Assembly: GCA_021775655.1 (NCBI GenBank)
Contig: JAJFHK010000254.1
Span: 1-9,212, forward strand
Source: Filomicrobium sp.
Lineage (GTDB): Bacteria; Pseudomonadota; Alphaproteobacteria; Rhizobiales; Hyphomicrobiaceae
DNA length: 9,212 nucleotides
Reading direction: 5' to 3'
A model generated the notes under the pieces. It worked only from the letters and a program-made list of their open reading frames with translations, did no database searches and was not told where the DNA came from. Positions 1 to 8,111 of the stretch are shown piece by piece; the stretch's first letter is position 1, and the number at the start of each line of letters is the position of its first letter. The translations under genes were made by a program, and so were the position numbers.

Positions 1-1403
1 TCTTCAACGAAAAAGAGTTATGCGGACTTGGTCGCCGTGTTGCCAGTACTGGACGCCTCGGAAAGGGTGCGATCGACTGCACCGTGCGCGCACTTAAGCG
101 ATTCCGTGCCATAGCCGATGGGCTCAACGTCGGCACACTAAAAGTCATTGCAACGGCTGCTGTCCGTGACGCAGAAGACGGCGAGACTTTCATCCGCATC
201 GCCGAAGAAATATGCCGTGTCGACGTCCAGATTCTGACCGGCGAAGAAGAAGCCCGGGTCGCAGCTCAAGGCGTCATGATGGGCGTACCGGACGCAGACG
301 GTATCGTCGCAGACATGGGCGGTGGCAGTGTCGAACTCGTTGACGTGCGGTCCGGTGATGTGCGCCATGCTGTCACCCTACCTCTCGGCGGACTCCGTCT
401 TATCGACGTGACCGGCGGCAAGATCGAAAAAGCTGCAAAGTTGATCGACACCGCGCTTGCCGACGTTCCCTGGCTGAAAGAATGCTCAGGCCGAACTTTC
501 TACGCCGTTGGCGGGACTTGGCGGGCATTCGCAAAGATGCATATGGCCGGCTCCGACTATCCCATGAACGTTATGCACGAATACGATCTTAGCGCATCTG
601 AAGCCCGGACATTCGCCGAGAAAATCGTCAAAGGAAATCGGTCTTCAGACTTGCCTGGAATTTCTGAGATTTCCAAGGCACGTCGCGAAGTAGTACCTTA
701 CGGTGGGCTCCTTATGGAGCGCCTACTGCATAAAATGAAGCCGAAGTCCGTCCAATTCTCCGTCTTTGGTGTTCGCGAAGGTATCTTCTATTCGCTGCTT
801 GACAAAGATGAGCGCGCCAAAGATCCACTGCTGAGTTACTGCCGCCGGCTAGCTGAACTCTATTCCCGTTCGCCTTACCACGGTGAAGAACTTTTCAATT
901 GGACTGACCGGCTATTCGAACATCCCGACTTGACCGAATCGGACGAGGAACACCGCCTGCGTCATGCAGCCTGTCTCATTTCAGATATCGGCTGGCGCGC
1001 CCATCCCGACTATCGCGGAGAACACAGCCTTGATGCTGTGGCCCATTCCGCGCTGAGCGGCATCGACCACCCGGGCCGAATATTCATGGCCCTGTCGATC
1101 TACTTCCGTCATGCCGGCCGCGGCGAGGAAGAGGGTGAAAAATTATCAGGCCGGCTCAGAAAAGCAGCCAGCAAGAACTATTTGAAACGGGCCATGATTA
1201 TTGGCGCAGCCATCCGCGCCGGCCATATGCTGTCCATCGGAATCGCCGGAAAGATCAACCAGACCAAACTCGACTATGAGGATGACGTACTGGTGTGGAG
1301 TATTCCTGCTGCCATCTCAGAACTCGACGGAGCCCGATTGCGCCGCAGATTCGCGACTCTCGCCGACTTGGTCGGATGCACGCCCGAGGTCCGCATCTTC
1401 TGA
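1..1403 (+). CDS. ppx: Exopolyphosphatase, Ppx/GppA family (5' end outside window)
   Basis: Ppx/GppA phosphatases release phosphate from the ends of polyphosphate chains or remove the 5' phosphate of pppGpp in the cytoplasm. The reading frame is open from base 3, well upstream of the GTG at 84. The residues before that GTG (FNEKELCGLGR near the left edge) are family-typical, so the gene is 5'-truncated by the window and 84 is not the true start. Visible are 466 residues of a protein that is usually about 500. GEEEAR (visible residues 80-85) holds the expected catalytic glutamate. DMGGGSVEL (104-112) is the second phosphate-binding loop of the ASKHA fold. The first loop (DxGSNS type) must lie before the window. 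Around visible residues 320-350 an HD-like C-terminal domain is suggested by HAACLISDIGW and HPDYRGEHSLDA. Ppx and GppA cannot be separated by eye; Ppx is the usual assignment for this longer alphaproteobacterial form. The gene runs in the same direction as the J-protein gene, 230 bases away. Confidence 0.93.
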   Translation, partial: FNEKELCGLGRRVASTGRLGKGAIDCTVRALKRFRAIADGLNVGTLKVIATAAVRDAEDGETFIRIAEEICRVDVQILTGEEEARVAAQGVMMGVPDADGIVADMGGGSVELVDVRSGDVRHAVTLPLGGLRLIDVTGGKIEKAAKLIDTALADVPWLKECSGRTFYAVGGTWRAFAKMHMAGSDYPMNVMHEYDLSASEARTFAEKIVKGNRSSDLPGISEISKARREVVPYGGLLMERLLHKMKPKSVQFSVFGVREGIFYSLLDKDERAKDPLLSYCRRLAELYSRSPYHGEELFNWTDRLFEHPDLTESDEEHRLRHAACLISDIGWRAHPDYRGEHSLDAVAHSALSGIDHPGRIFMALSIYFRHAGRGEEEGEKLSGRLRKAASKNYLKRAMIIGAAIRAGHMLSIGIAGKINQTKLDYEDDVLVWSIPAAISELDGARLRRRFATLADLVGCTPEVRIF

Positions 1404-1621
1404 TCGGCAAACTGCCCAAAATGCCAAGTATTCAAGCTGAACGCCTCGAACCCCACATATTTTTGGCCCAAATCGCTGAGATTGCGAAATTGGCGTTGCC
1501 AGGTGCGCAGGCTTGCCACAATCTCCCCGCAAGTAGATCTGGCCGGATGAATTTTGGCGTAAGGCTAGCGGGTTTTGCGCCCGCACGAGACAATCAATGA
1601 TTGAGAAACAATGGACTGTTC

Positions 1622-1627
1622 AGGGGA
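1622..1627 (+). promoter_or_regulatory. Ribosome binding site deciding the J-protein start
   Basis: AGGGGA lies seven bases before GTG at 1635. It favours that start over the in-frame ATG at 1611, inside whose coding stretch it would otherwise fall. Confidence 0.55.
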
Positions 1628-1634
1628 TACATCC

Positions 1635-2561
1635 GTGAGCGCGACCGACCCATATGCGACATTGGGTGTTTCCCGCGGTGCCGCGGACGACGAAATTCGG
1701 CGTGCATTCCGCAAATTGGCTAAAGAACTCCATCCCGACCTGCACCCCAATGACAACTCTGCGGCCGACAGGTTCAAGCGCGTGACAGCCGCTTACGATA
1801 TCCTTGGCGATCCGCCCAAGCGGCGCCAATACGATAACGGCGAGATCGATGCCAGCGGCGAGCCACGCCGCGGTTTCCGCCACCCTTATGCGAATGCCGG
1901 CAATGGGCACGCTGGACCAGGCGGCTTCGATGGGTTTTCCGGAATCTTTGAAGAAATGTTCTCCACCAACCATGCCAATGGTGGGTTCCGCGGCCACACC
2001 GCGAGTCCACGCGGTGCCGGAGGGCTGAACCGCCGCGGACAGGACGTACGCTATACTCTTGAAGTCGACTTCGCCGAGTCTATCACAGGCGTCAAGAAAC
2101 GCGTCACCATGCCCGAAGGCGGCGTTCTCGATCTCAACGTCCCCGAAGGCGTGTCAGACGGCCAGATCCTGCGTCTGCGCGGTAAGGGCAACGCGGGCCT
2201 GCTCGGAGGCGAAGCAGGCGACGCGCTCGTCGAAATCAAGGTGCGCCCGCATCCGCGATTCCGCCGTGAGGGGCTCGATGTTCACAGCGACATTCCCATC
2301 ACCATCGATGAAGCCGTGCTTGGCGGAAAAATCGAAGTCGCGACAATCGGCACGCGCGTGCAACTGGCCCTGCCAAAAGGGACCACATCAGGTCGCATGT
2401 TCCGGCTCAAGGGCAAGGGCGTGCGCAACGCCAAGACCGGAGAAACCGGTGACCAGATTGTCACCGTCCGCATCGTCATGCCCGACGAGATTGACGACGA
2501 CCTTGCTTACTTCTTTTCCACCTGGAAACAAAAGCGCAGCTACGATCCCGGCCCGCGCTGA
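1635..2561 (+). CDS. CbpA-like J-domain co-chaperone (DnaJ class, no zinc finger)
   Basis: This is a cytoplasmic J-protein that would stimulate the ATPase of DnaK and hand it client proteins. With the GTG start it has 308 residues. An N-terminal J domain (about 5-70) carries the HPD motif at 33-35 in KELHPDLHP. A Gly/Phe-rich linker (about 75-135, with GFDGFSGIFEEMF) follows, then the two C-terminal beta-domains (about 140-300, with RLRGKGNAGLLGGEAGD and a second RLKGKGV). No CxxCxGxG zinc-finger repeats are present, so it is CbpA-like and not a canonical DnaJ. I choose GTG at 1635 because AGGGGA at 1622-1627 sits seven bases upstream and the protein then begins directly at the J domain. ATG at 1611 in the same frame would add eight residues but has a weak ribosome site. 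The last few codons fall inside a repeat that recurs at 7321-7404. The RND pump gene converges on it. Family call is firm; client and any DNA-binding role are not visible. Confidence 0.92.
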   Translation: MSATDPYATLGVSRGAADDEIRRAFRKLAKELHPDLHPNDNSAADRFKRVTAAYDILGDPPKRRQYDNGEIDASGEPRRGFRHPYANAGNGHAGPGGFDGFSGIFEEMFSTNHANGGFRGHTASPRGAGGLNRRGQDVRYTLEVDFAESITGVKKRVTMPEGGVLDLNVPEGVSDGQILRLRGKGNAGLLGGEAGDALVEIKVRPHPRFRREGLDVHSDIPITIDEAVLGGKIEVATIGTRVQLALPKGTTSGRMFRLKGKGVRNAKTGETGDQIVTVRIVMPDEIDDDLAYFFSTWKQKRSYDPGPR

Positions 2562-2630
2562 TTGAACTGGCAACGTCTGCATTCCGGCAACCTCGGACGC
2601 TCCGGTTGTCCGCAAGCAACGCGAATGACC
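2548..2630 (+). repeat. Imperfect direct repeat, copy 1 (about 83 bp)
   Basis: This stretch aligns with 7321-7404 in the same orientation. By hand, 2561-2630 against 7335-7404 gives 57 matches in 70 ungapped positions. With one extra base at 7334, the match continues leftward over 2548-2560 (11 of 13). Shared blocks include CTGGCAACGT, TGTCCGCA and GCAACG. Copy 1 overlaps the last four codons and stop of the J-protein gene and then runs into the convergent gap. It contains a small stem, CGGAC (2594-2598) with GTCCG (2608-2612), which copy 2 keeps only with a mismatch. It may be a member of a dispersed intergenic (REP-like) family or the trace of an old duplication. Confidence 0.7.
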
Positions 2631-2666
2631 TGGAGTAGCATTTCTGCATTGCCCCACAGTGCGCGG

Positions 2667-2726
2667 GCTGTGCACACCGTTTTCCTCAGGTCGCAGCAAG
2701 TTTCGCGATCCATTGATGTGCACAGC
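2667..2726. repeat. 10-bp inverted repeat in the convergent gap
   Basis: GCTGTGCACA (2667-2676) and its exact complement TGTGCACAGC (2717-2726) are separated by 40 bases, between the 3' ends of the J-protein gene and the RND pump gene. Each arm contains the palindrome TGTGCACA. It could fold as a hairpin serving as a transcription end for both convergent genes, or be a protein-binding pair. There is no T-run, so a classical terminator is not supported. Confidence 0.35.
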
Positions 2727-2757
2727 GAATAGCTCTTGCAGCCGGTCGTCGTGTCGT

Positions 2758-5700
2758 TCAGGTCGACTCAGGATTGCTGTGCCGGTCATCCGCTTCCAGT
2801 GGTGGCCCGGCAGATTTGAAAGCGTTCTGGAGTTTGTCGAGGTAAAGATACACCACAGGCGTCAGGAATAGAGTGATGATCTGCGACAATGCCAGTCCGC
2901 CCACAACAGTTATGCCCAGGGGCGCCCGAGCTTCAGCGCCTGCACCATGGCCGAGCGCGATCGGAAGCGCGCCAGCAAGTGCGGCAAACGTCGTCATCAT
3001 GATCGGACGGAATCGAAGAAGGCAGGCCTGATAGATAGCTTCTTCCGGCGACTTATTGTCATTGCGCTGCGCCTGAAGCGCAAAGTCAATCATCATGATT
3101 GCGTTCTTTTTTACGATGCCGACAAGCATGATGATGCCGACGAACGCGTAGAGTGTTAGCGGCAATCCACTGACCTCGAGCGCGATCAATGCTCCAAGTC
3201 CGGCTGCCGGTAGACCAGATAGTATCGTCAATGGATGGATGAAGCTCTCTTAAAGAATTCCGAGGACGAGGTAGACAACGAGGACCGCAACGAAAAGCAG
3301 GGCTCCCATGTTGGCCAGGGACTCCTCGAAGGCGGCGGCGGTACCTCCAAAGGATGTCGAAACCGTTGCTGGCAAGCCGATCCGCCCTTCGAGATCGCGA
3401 ATTTGATCGATGGCGGTACCTAACGAGACGTCAGGCGCCAGATTGAACGACAATGTCACGGCTGGAAGTTGTCCCTGGTGAGCAATCTGGAGGGGTGACA
3501 CATCCCGCCTGACCTTACTTAACGTGTCGAGTGAAACCAGTTTGTTCGCATTATTGCGGATATAGATTCGCTCAAGGCCATTCGGCCCCTGTTGAAATTC
3601 CGGCGAAATCTCCAGGATCACCGCGTACTGTGAGGAAGACGTATAGATGGTTGAAACCTTGCGGGAGCCAAATGCAGACGCCAACGCGGTCTCGATTCGA
3701 CGCGCGTCAACGCCAAGAGCAGAAGCCCGGTCACGATCGATTTCAATGACAGCAGTCGGGCTCCCGATCTTTAAGTCACTGGTGACATCCTGCAGGCCAG
3801 GTAACTTCGCCATCTCGTCAGCCAGGACCGCGGACCATTCGTATAGAACGTCCAGGTCCAAATCCTGAAGGGTATATTGATACGCTGCATTCGACAGTCT
3901 GCCGCCGACGCGAATCGCAGGCGGGTTGAGGACAAACACGCGGATGCCAGGAACGGAATTGAGACTGCGCCTAAGGCCTTGCACGATCTTCTGAATGTCA
4001 GGTTCGGGTCGCTCCGAGCGGGATTTCAAAGTGAATAGAAACAAACCTTCATTGTTGTTGTTTGATGAGCCCGCTGCGCCAACGCGTGACATGACGGCAG
4101 CGATATTGGGATTAGCCTCAGCGATACGCGCAACCTGCCGTTGGTATCCCAATATCGCCTGATAAGACGAATCGATACCTCCGGTCGTTCGCGCCAGAAG
4201 CCTCCCTGTATCCTCAGGCGGTAGGAAGTCCTTATCGATCAGCTCAAAAAGATAAATGGTCGCTCCGATAGAGGCGAAGAAAGACAGCAGCACGATAAAT
4301 CGATGTTGTAGACACCACCGCAATGGAATGTCGTAAACTCGTAGGAGACCCTCCACCTTAGCTTCAGTATGAGCGTGCGACTTATCTGCCGGACCACGCA
4401 TTGGAGCCAAGAAGCGACTGCACAGCATTGGTGTAAGCGTCAGCGACACAAGACCTGAGACGAGAATCGCAGCCGTGATGGTTATTGCAAACTCATTGAG
4501 AAGTCTGCCCACAATTCCACCCATAAAAATGATTGGGATGAACACAGCCACGAGCGAAACAGTCATGGAGATGATCGTGAATGAAATTTCGCGAGCACCC
4601 TTCATCGCGGCCTCGAACTTGGAAAAGCCCATCTCGCGGTAGCGCACAATGTTCTCAAGCATCACGATTGCGTCGTCGACCACGAACCCGACTGCAAGAG
4701 TTAGCGCCATCAGTGACAGATTGTTGAGGCTGAAGCCGAGCGGATACATGACGGCAAAGGTGCCGATGATCGAAATTGGCAAAGCCACTGAAGCAATCAT
4801 GGTCGCGGTGAGCGAGCGCAAGAATAAGAAAATCACCAACACGACGAGTGCGGCCGCAAGCGCGAGTGTAAACTCGACATCGTGGATCGATGCGCGAATG
4901 CCTTTGGAACGGTCATACATGACTTCAAGAGTGATCGCGGCGGGGATCTGCATCCGGATCTGCGGAAGGATGTTCTTGATCTCGTCGACAATCTCCACCG
5001 TGTTCGAACCGGGCTGACGGTAGACCGCCATCAGCATACCCTGTTCATTGCCAAACCACGTGGAAACTTTGTCCTGTTCAACACTGTCGATGGCCCGTCC
5101 GATATCACGAACTCGAACGGGCGCGCCATGCTGGTAGGAAACAATCAAGTTGTTATAGGCAGACGAACCGGAAAGATTGGCCGTCGTCTTGATCGTAGTC
5201 TCCTTGTCCGGGCCGCTCAGCGACCCGGTCGGCAAATTCGAATTCCCCGCACTGATCGCAGTTTCGACATCGTCAAGCGACACATTCTTTGTGACGAGCA
5301 GCCTGGGGTCGATCTGCACGCGAACGGCATATTTTTGCTGTCCCCAGAATTGCACCTGGGCCACACCGGGAATCGTCGACATGCGCTGCTGAAGCACTGT
5401 TTCGGCAAAGTCATTCAAAGTGGAAATTGGCAGCGTCGCTGAAGACACTCGGAGATAGTAAATTGCGAAGTCGGCAGGGTTGCGTTTGCGGAACGTCGGC
5501 GTGTCTTGCATCTCCGGCGGAAGGCTTCTTTGCGCGGCGGATAATGCCGTCTGGACATCAAGTGCAGCGGCATCGATGTCGCGACCCAAGTCGAATTCCA
5601 GGGTGATCCTTGTCGAGCCTTGAGAACTCACCGATGTCATCGCCTTGATACCGGCGATCTGCGACATTTGGTTTTCGATAGGCGTAGCGACAGCCGAGGC

Positions 5701-5877
5701 CATGGTCTCGGGGTTGGCGCCAGGCAATTGCGCCTGAATCTCGATCGTGGGGAAGTCAACGTTGGGTAATTCTGAAACCGGAAGGAAACGGAAGGCAATC
5801 AACCCAAACAACAAAATGGAGGACATCAACAGCGTTGTCATGACCGGTCGGCGGATGAAGAGCTCAGCGGCGCTCAT
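2758..5877 (-). pseudogene. RND multidrug efflux pump, MdtB/MdtC (HAE1) type, interrupted by an in-frame TAA
   Basis: HAE1-type RND pumps are trimeric inner-membrane proton/drug antiporters that work with a periplasmic adaptor and an outer-membrane channel. The gene spans 1,040 codons including the final stop, the usual family length. The start ATG at 5877 overlaps the adaptor stop (ATGA) and has GAAGG seven bases upstream, inside the adaptor's end. The N-terminus (RRPVMTTLLM, then TM1 at about 13-30) and VSELPNVDFP are typical. The TM4 proton-relay aspartates are D401 and D402 in GFVVDDAIVMLEN. Codon 876 is TAA (3252-3250), in TM8 after VVYLVLGIL, where relatives usually have Tyr (GILYESF). 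The frame continues unchanged as ESFIHP and then LTILSGLP to the stop at 2758, retaining [14 protein letters not shown] (relay Lys about 924) and RFRPIMMTT (relay Arg about 957). The 875-residue product lacks TM9-12 and both of those residues and should not transport. A TTG at 3231 could in principle restart the second piece (157 residues), but I see no reason to expect an active two-part pump. The sequence resembles MdtB/MdtC; substrate unknown. Confidence 0.88.
3250..3252 (-). other. Premature TAA stop in the RND pump gene
   Basis: On the plus strand this is TTA, read as TAA on the minus strand. Reading the minus strand around it gives GIL, stop, [10 protein letters not shown] with no change of frame: codon starts at 5877 and at 3231 differ by 2,646 bases, exactly 882 codons. 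A single base change from TAT or TAC (Tyr) explains it. It is neither TGA nor TAG, so selenocysteine or pyrrolysine insertion is not an explanation. Confidence 0.9.
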
Positions 5878-7058
5878 GAGTTTACCTTCGACTTTGGAGC
5901 CTTTGGCGCGTCGTCGATTGGAGCGACCTTTGCACCTGGATAAAGCCGAAGTTGACCGTCGGTCACGATATTGTCGCCGGGAGCCAGGCCTCGAGTGATG
6001 ACGGTTTCAGAACCAAGTTCTGCTCCAATCTGTACGCTGCGGGCATCAACCGTGCCGTCCGCTCCGACCACCCAAATATAAAACCCCTTCTGGTTCATCT
6101 GAACGGATTTGGCTGGCACAACAATACCACCTCTAAGGGTCTCCATTTCCAATTCCGCCCTGGCGAATTGTCCGGGAACAAGTCGCTCATTGGTGTTCTC
6201 AACGCGCGCCTTGACCTTGATCGTTCCAGTCGCGGCGTCGACGGCATTGTCGATGAAGAATAGGACGCCGGTTTCCTTCAGCGTTTCGTCCCCCTGGATT
6301 GAGACTCTCACTTTAGGGGGTAGCTGCCGGTTCATCCGAATGCGCAGCTCAGCGATGTATTTCTCGGGCAAGGCAAACTCGACATTGATCGGCCTCACCT
6401 CGTTGATGACCAGCATCACGTCGGTATCATTAGCCTTGACCACATTGCCCGCGGACATCAGCACGCTGCCGACCCTGCCTGATATAGGAGCCCGAATAGT
6501 TGCGTACTCAATATTGAGCCGGCCCAATTCCACTGCCGCCTCTGAATTTTGTGCGGCGGCTTCGAACACTTCTACGCCCGTCTGGACTTCCTCAAGTTTC
6601 ATGGTAGGTGAGACCCCCTTTTTTGCGAGGTCTCCGAAACGCTGAAGATCATTGCGCGCCTTCACCAAATTTGCCCGGTCGCGAGCAAGATTGGCCTCAG
6701 CCTGCCTGAGCTCGGCAGTCAGGGCACGCGCGTCGAGCCTGAAAAGGATGTCACCCTGCTTTACCAGCTGGCCGTCTTGGACGGCGGCTTCGACAATCTG
6801 CCCGTCGATGCGCGGTTTGATCTCGACCGTGGAGCGGGCTTCGACATTGCCGACGCCGGTGAGCAAGATCGGAACATCACGTTTCATTGCAACCGCTGTC
6901 CGCACGAGGGCCGGCTCTAAAGGCTTGGATTTGGGCTGGCGATCGCCTTCCCCTGTAAGTCCGGCCCACAAGTCTTGGAGTTTCTGCGGATCGCTATATG
7001 CGGCAAGGCCCGCAATGATTGCACAAAGCAAAACACTCGCAATGAGAGTTCGTTTCAT
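5874..7058 (-). CDS. RND efflux periplasmic adaptor (membrane fusion protein, MdtA/AcrA type)
   Basis: The adaptor bridges an RND pump to an outer-membrane channel across the periplasm. From ATG at 7058 it has 394 residues, normal for the family. An N-terminal hydrophobic segment (about 5-20, KRTLIASVLLCAIIAGLAA) is a signal or membrane anchor; there is no convincing lipobox. The first half of the lipoyl domain is at about 80-110 (PRIDGQIVEAAVQDGQLVKQGDILFRLD). A helical hairpin rich in Ala, Glu, Leu and Arg follows (about 112-180). The second lipoyl half is at about 186-212 (ATIRAPISGRVGSVLMSAGNVV). The beta-barrel and membrane-proximal domains follow (VPGQFARAELE, then IVVPAKSVQ). ATG 7058 is preferred to the in-frame TTG at 7067 because GGAGGG (7073-7068) lies nine bases upstream of the ATG. 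It is the first gene of a two-gene operon, overlapping the pump gene by four bases. Its own frame is intact even though its partner pump is broken. Confidence 0.93.
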   Translation of the reverse strand: MKRTLIASVLLCAIIAGLAAYSDPQKLQDLWAGLTGEGDRQPKSKPLEPALVRTAVAMKRDVPILLTGVGNVEARSTVEIKPRIDGQIVEAAVQDGQLVKQGDILFRLDARALTAELRQAEANLARDRANLVKARNDLQRFGDLAKKGVSPTMKLEEVQTGVEVFEAAAQNSEAAVELGRLNIEYATIRAPISGRVGSVLMSAGNVVKANDTDVMLVINEVRPINVEFALPEKYIAELRIRMNRQLPPKVRVSIQGDETLKETGVLFFIDNAVDAATGTIKVKARVENTNERLVPGQFARAELEMETLRGGIVVPAKSVQMNQKGFYIWVVGADGTVDARSVQIGAELGSETVITRGLAPGDNIVTDGQLRLYPGAKVAPIDDAPKAPKSKVNS

Positions 7059-7067
7059 GACCCTCAA

Positions 7068-7073
7068 CCCTCC
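7068..7073 (-). promoter_or_regulatory. Ribosome binding site of the adaptor gene
   Basis: GGAGGG on the minus strand stands nine bases before ATG at 7058. It is only one base from the alternative TTG at 7067, which argues against that start. Confidence 0.6.
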
Positions 7074-7143
7074 GATTGGCCCCGGTGACGCAACGCTTAT
7101 GACTGAATTTCATTGCACTTACTAGGCGCCATTCATCAAGCCC

Positions 7144-7166
7144 GCGCATCAGGCGCTACGATGCGC
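7144..7166. promoter_or_regulatory. Inverted repeat upstream of the RND operon, possible operator
   Basis: GCGCATC (7144-7150) and GATGCGC (7160-7166) are perfect seven-base arms with nine bases between them, centred about 97 bases upstream of the adaptor start. Size and position would suit a dimeric repressor such as the TetR-type regulators that often control RND operons, but no regulator gene is in the window. A hairpin is the alternative. Confidence 0.3.
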
Positions 7167-7320
7167 AGCCAGTCAGATCGCATTTCAAGATGTAAGGATT
7201 GCACCACCAGAGCCAGAAGCATTCTCAAAGCTCGGTATTCCAGGTGATCCAATTGTCGAAAATTAAGCCAATAGGGTGGGATATTAGACGACGGCCCGGA
7301 TTTGTTCTGGCATCGCAGTG

Positions 7321-7404
7321 CCGGTCCGCGTTGAATTGAGCTGGCAACGTCCGCATCCCGGTAACACCAGACGTTCCCGCTGTCCGCAGGCAACGTGATT
7401 GACC
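7321..7404 (+). repeat. Imperfect direct repeat, copy 2 (about 84 bp)
   Basis: This is the second copy of the element at 2548-2630, in the same orientation, with one inserted base (7334) and about 15 substitutions. It lies in the gap upstream of the RND operon, so the two copies bracket both RND genes. Similarity stops right after the shared GACC at 7401-7404 and begins near CCGG at 7321. No target-site duplication and no transposase accompany it. Confidence 0.7.
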
Positions 7405-7442
7405 CGTTGCTGACCGGCGGGCTCTCTAAAAACCTACGCCTC

Positions 7443-8111
7443 CTAGTCCCTCGCCACCGTTGAATGAACCTTTTCGACCTCACTCCGAACCAGTTCGATG
7501 AGCTGTTCGGGACCGAATGCCAGAAGTGGTTTTGAGTTGACGAAAAAAGTCGGTGTGCGGCTCAACTTTACTGCCTTGATGTCTTCGATGTCCTGTTTGA
7601 GCGCGGCATCGATTGCAGGCTTCGACATATCGCTTCGGGCGCGGTTTATATCGAGGCCAGCGGCACGCGCCGCGTCCCAAGCGACGCTGAGATTGGGCGC
7701 GCCGTGGATGGCCCAAGCAGGCTGTGCTGCGTAGAGTGCCTCGAGAACGGGTTCGAACTTGTTCTGAAGTCGCGCGGTTTCCAATATCTGCACAGCTTCG
7801 ACTGAGCCCTCATGAAAGGGCGCGTAGCGCAAAATCAGGCGAACATCCTTGGGATTGTCCGCGAGAATCTTTTTCACGATCGGATAGAAGGCACGGCACG
7901 TTTCGCATGATGGGTCGAAAAATTCGACAATCGTAACAGGCGCGTCAGCCGGACCTATCACTGGAGAATGCGGGCGCACGAGCACGCCCGACAACTCGGA
8001 GGCGCTTTGCGTTTTCAGGTTAGCGTCGGTTTGCTTGTAAATCGCGCTGGCCAGCGCAAACCCCCCAAGTATAAGTCCTGCCGCAAGGAGCATAATCATA
8101 CGTCGTGTCAT
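7443..8111 (-). CDS. DsbA-like thiol oxidoreductase, membrane-anchored (BdbD type)
   Basis: It is a periplasm-facing thioredoxin-fold protein expected to put disulfides into exported proteins. It has 222 residues. One hydrophobic segment at the N-terminus (about 5-24, MIMLLAAGLILGGFALASAI), behind an Arg pair, is a signal anchor or signal peptide. The thioredoxin fold starts at about 50 (PVIGPADAPVTIVEFFDPSC), with the active site C69-E-T-C72. The helical insert runs over about 95-175. The cis-proline loop is SRTPTFFV with P187. The start ATG at 8111 overlaps the DsbB stop (ATGA) and has GGAGA eight bases upstream. The overlap with a DsbB gene makes an oxidase role far more likely than a reductase one. 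Its natural substrates cannot be told; the linked metal transporter hints at Cys-containing exported metal proteins (inference). Confidence 0.92.
   Translation of the reverse strand: MTRRMIMLLAAGLILGGFALASAIYKQTDANLKTQSASELSGVLVRPHSPVIGPADAPVTIVEFFDPSCETCRAFYPIVKKILADNPKDVRLILRYAPFHEGSVEAVQILETARLQNKFEPVLEALYAAQPAWAIHGAPNLSVAWDAARAAGLDINRARSDMSKPAIDAALKQDIEDIKAVKLSRTPTFFVNSKPLLAFGPEQLIELVRSEVEKVHSTVARD

Larger units (their letters stand above)
7059..7442. other. Intergenic region between the dsb operon and the RND operon
   Basis: The 384 bases lie between the end of the DsbA-like gene and the start of the adaptor gene, both minus strand. The region should hold the promoter of the RND operon. 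It contains the second copy of the long direct repeat (7321-7404), an inverted repeat about 90 bases before the adaptor start, and the adaptor ribosome site. I found no convincing -35/-10 pair, no strong terminator for the dsb operon, and no gene I can support. Confidence 0.6.

Noticed and set aside
1451..1460. CCCCACATAT resembling a heat-shock sigma-32 -10 element upstream of the J-protein gene
   Set aside because: No CTTGAA-like -35 at the right distance, and it is about 175 bases upstream of the start.
1490..1520. Possible third, inverted copy of the long repeat (CGTTGCCAG)
   Set aside because: Only about ten bases match the complement of the repeat; the rest shows no alignment.
1568..1584. 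Short hairpin GCGGG/CCCGC before the J-protein gene as a ppx terminator
   Set aside because: Only five base pairs and no following T-run, so it is too weak to call.
4882..5442. 186-codon plus-strand open frame opposite the RND pump gene
   Set aside because: It is antisense to a clearly coding, conserved part of the pump and has no recognisable domain: a shadow frame.
2758..5877. A frameshift as the cause of the split RND pump
   Set aside because: The two open pieces are in the same frame (starts differ by 882 whole codons) and the residues just after the stop (ESFIHP) continue the family sequence. A single nonsense codon suffices.
7059..7067. TTG at 7067 as the adaptor start
   Set aside because: It would sit one base from the GGAGGG ribosome site; ATG at 7058 has proper spacing and a better signal sequence start.
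7126..7266. Plus-strand open stretch of 46 codons ending PGDPIVEN, protein-like in composition
   Set aside because: It has no usable start codon, is bounded upstream by TAG at 7123, and resembles no family I recognise. It could be a gene remnant but a chance frame is as likely.
7136..7483. 115-codon minus-strand open frame in the gap before the adaptor gene
   Set aside because: It starts inside the DsbA-like gene in another frame, crosses the repeat copy, is rich in Arg and Trp, shows no domain, and has no convincing ribosome site.
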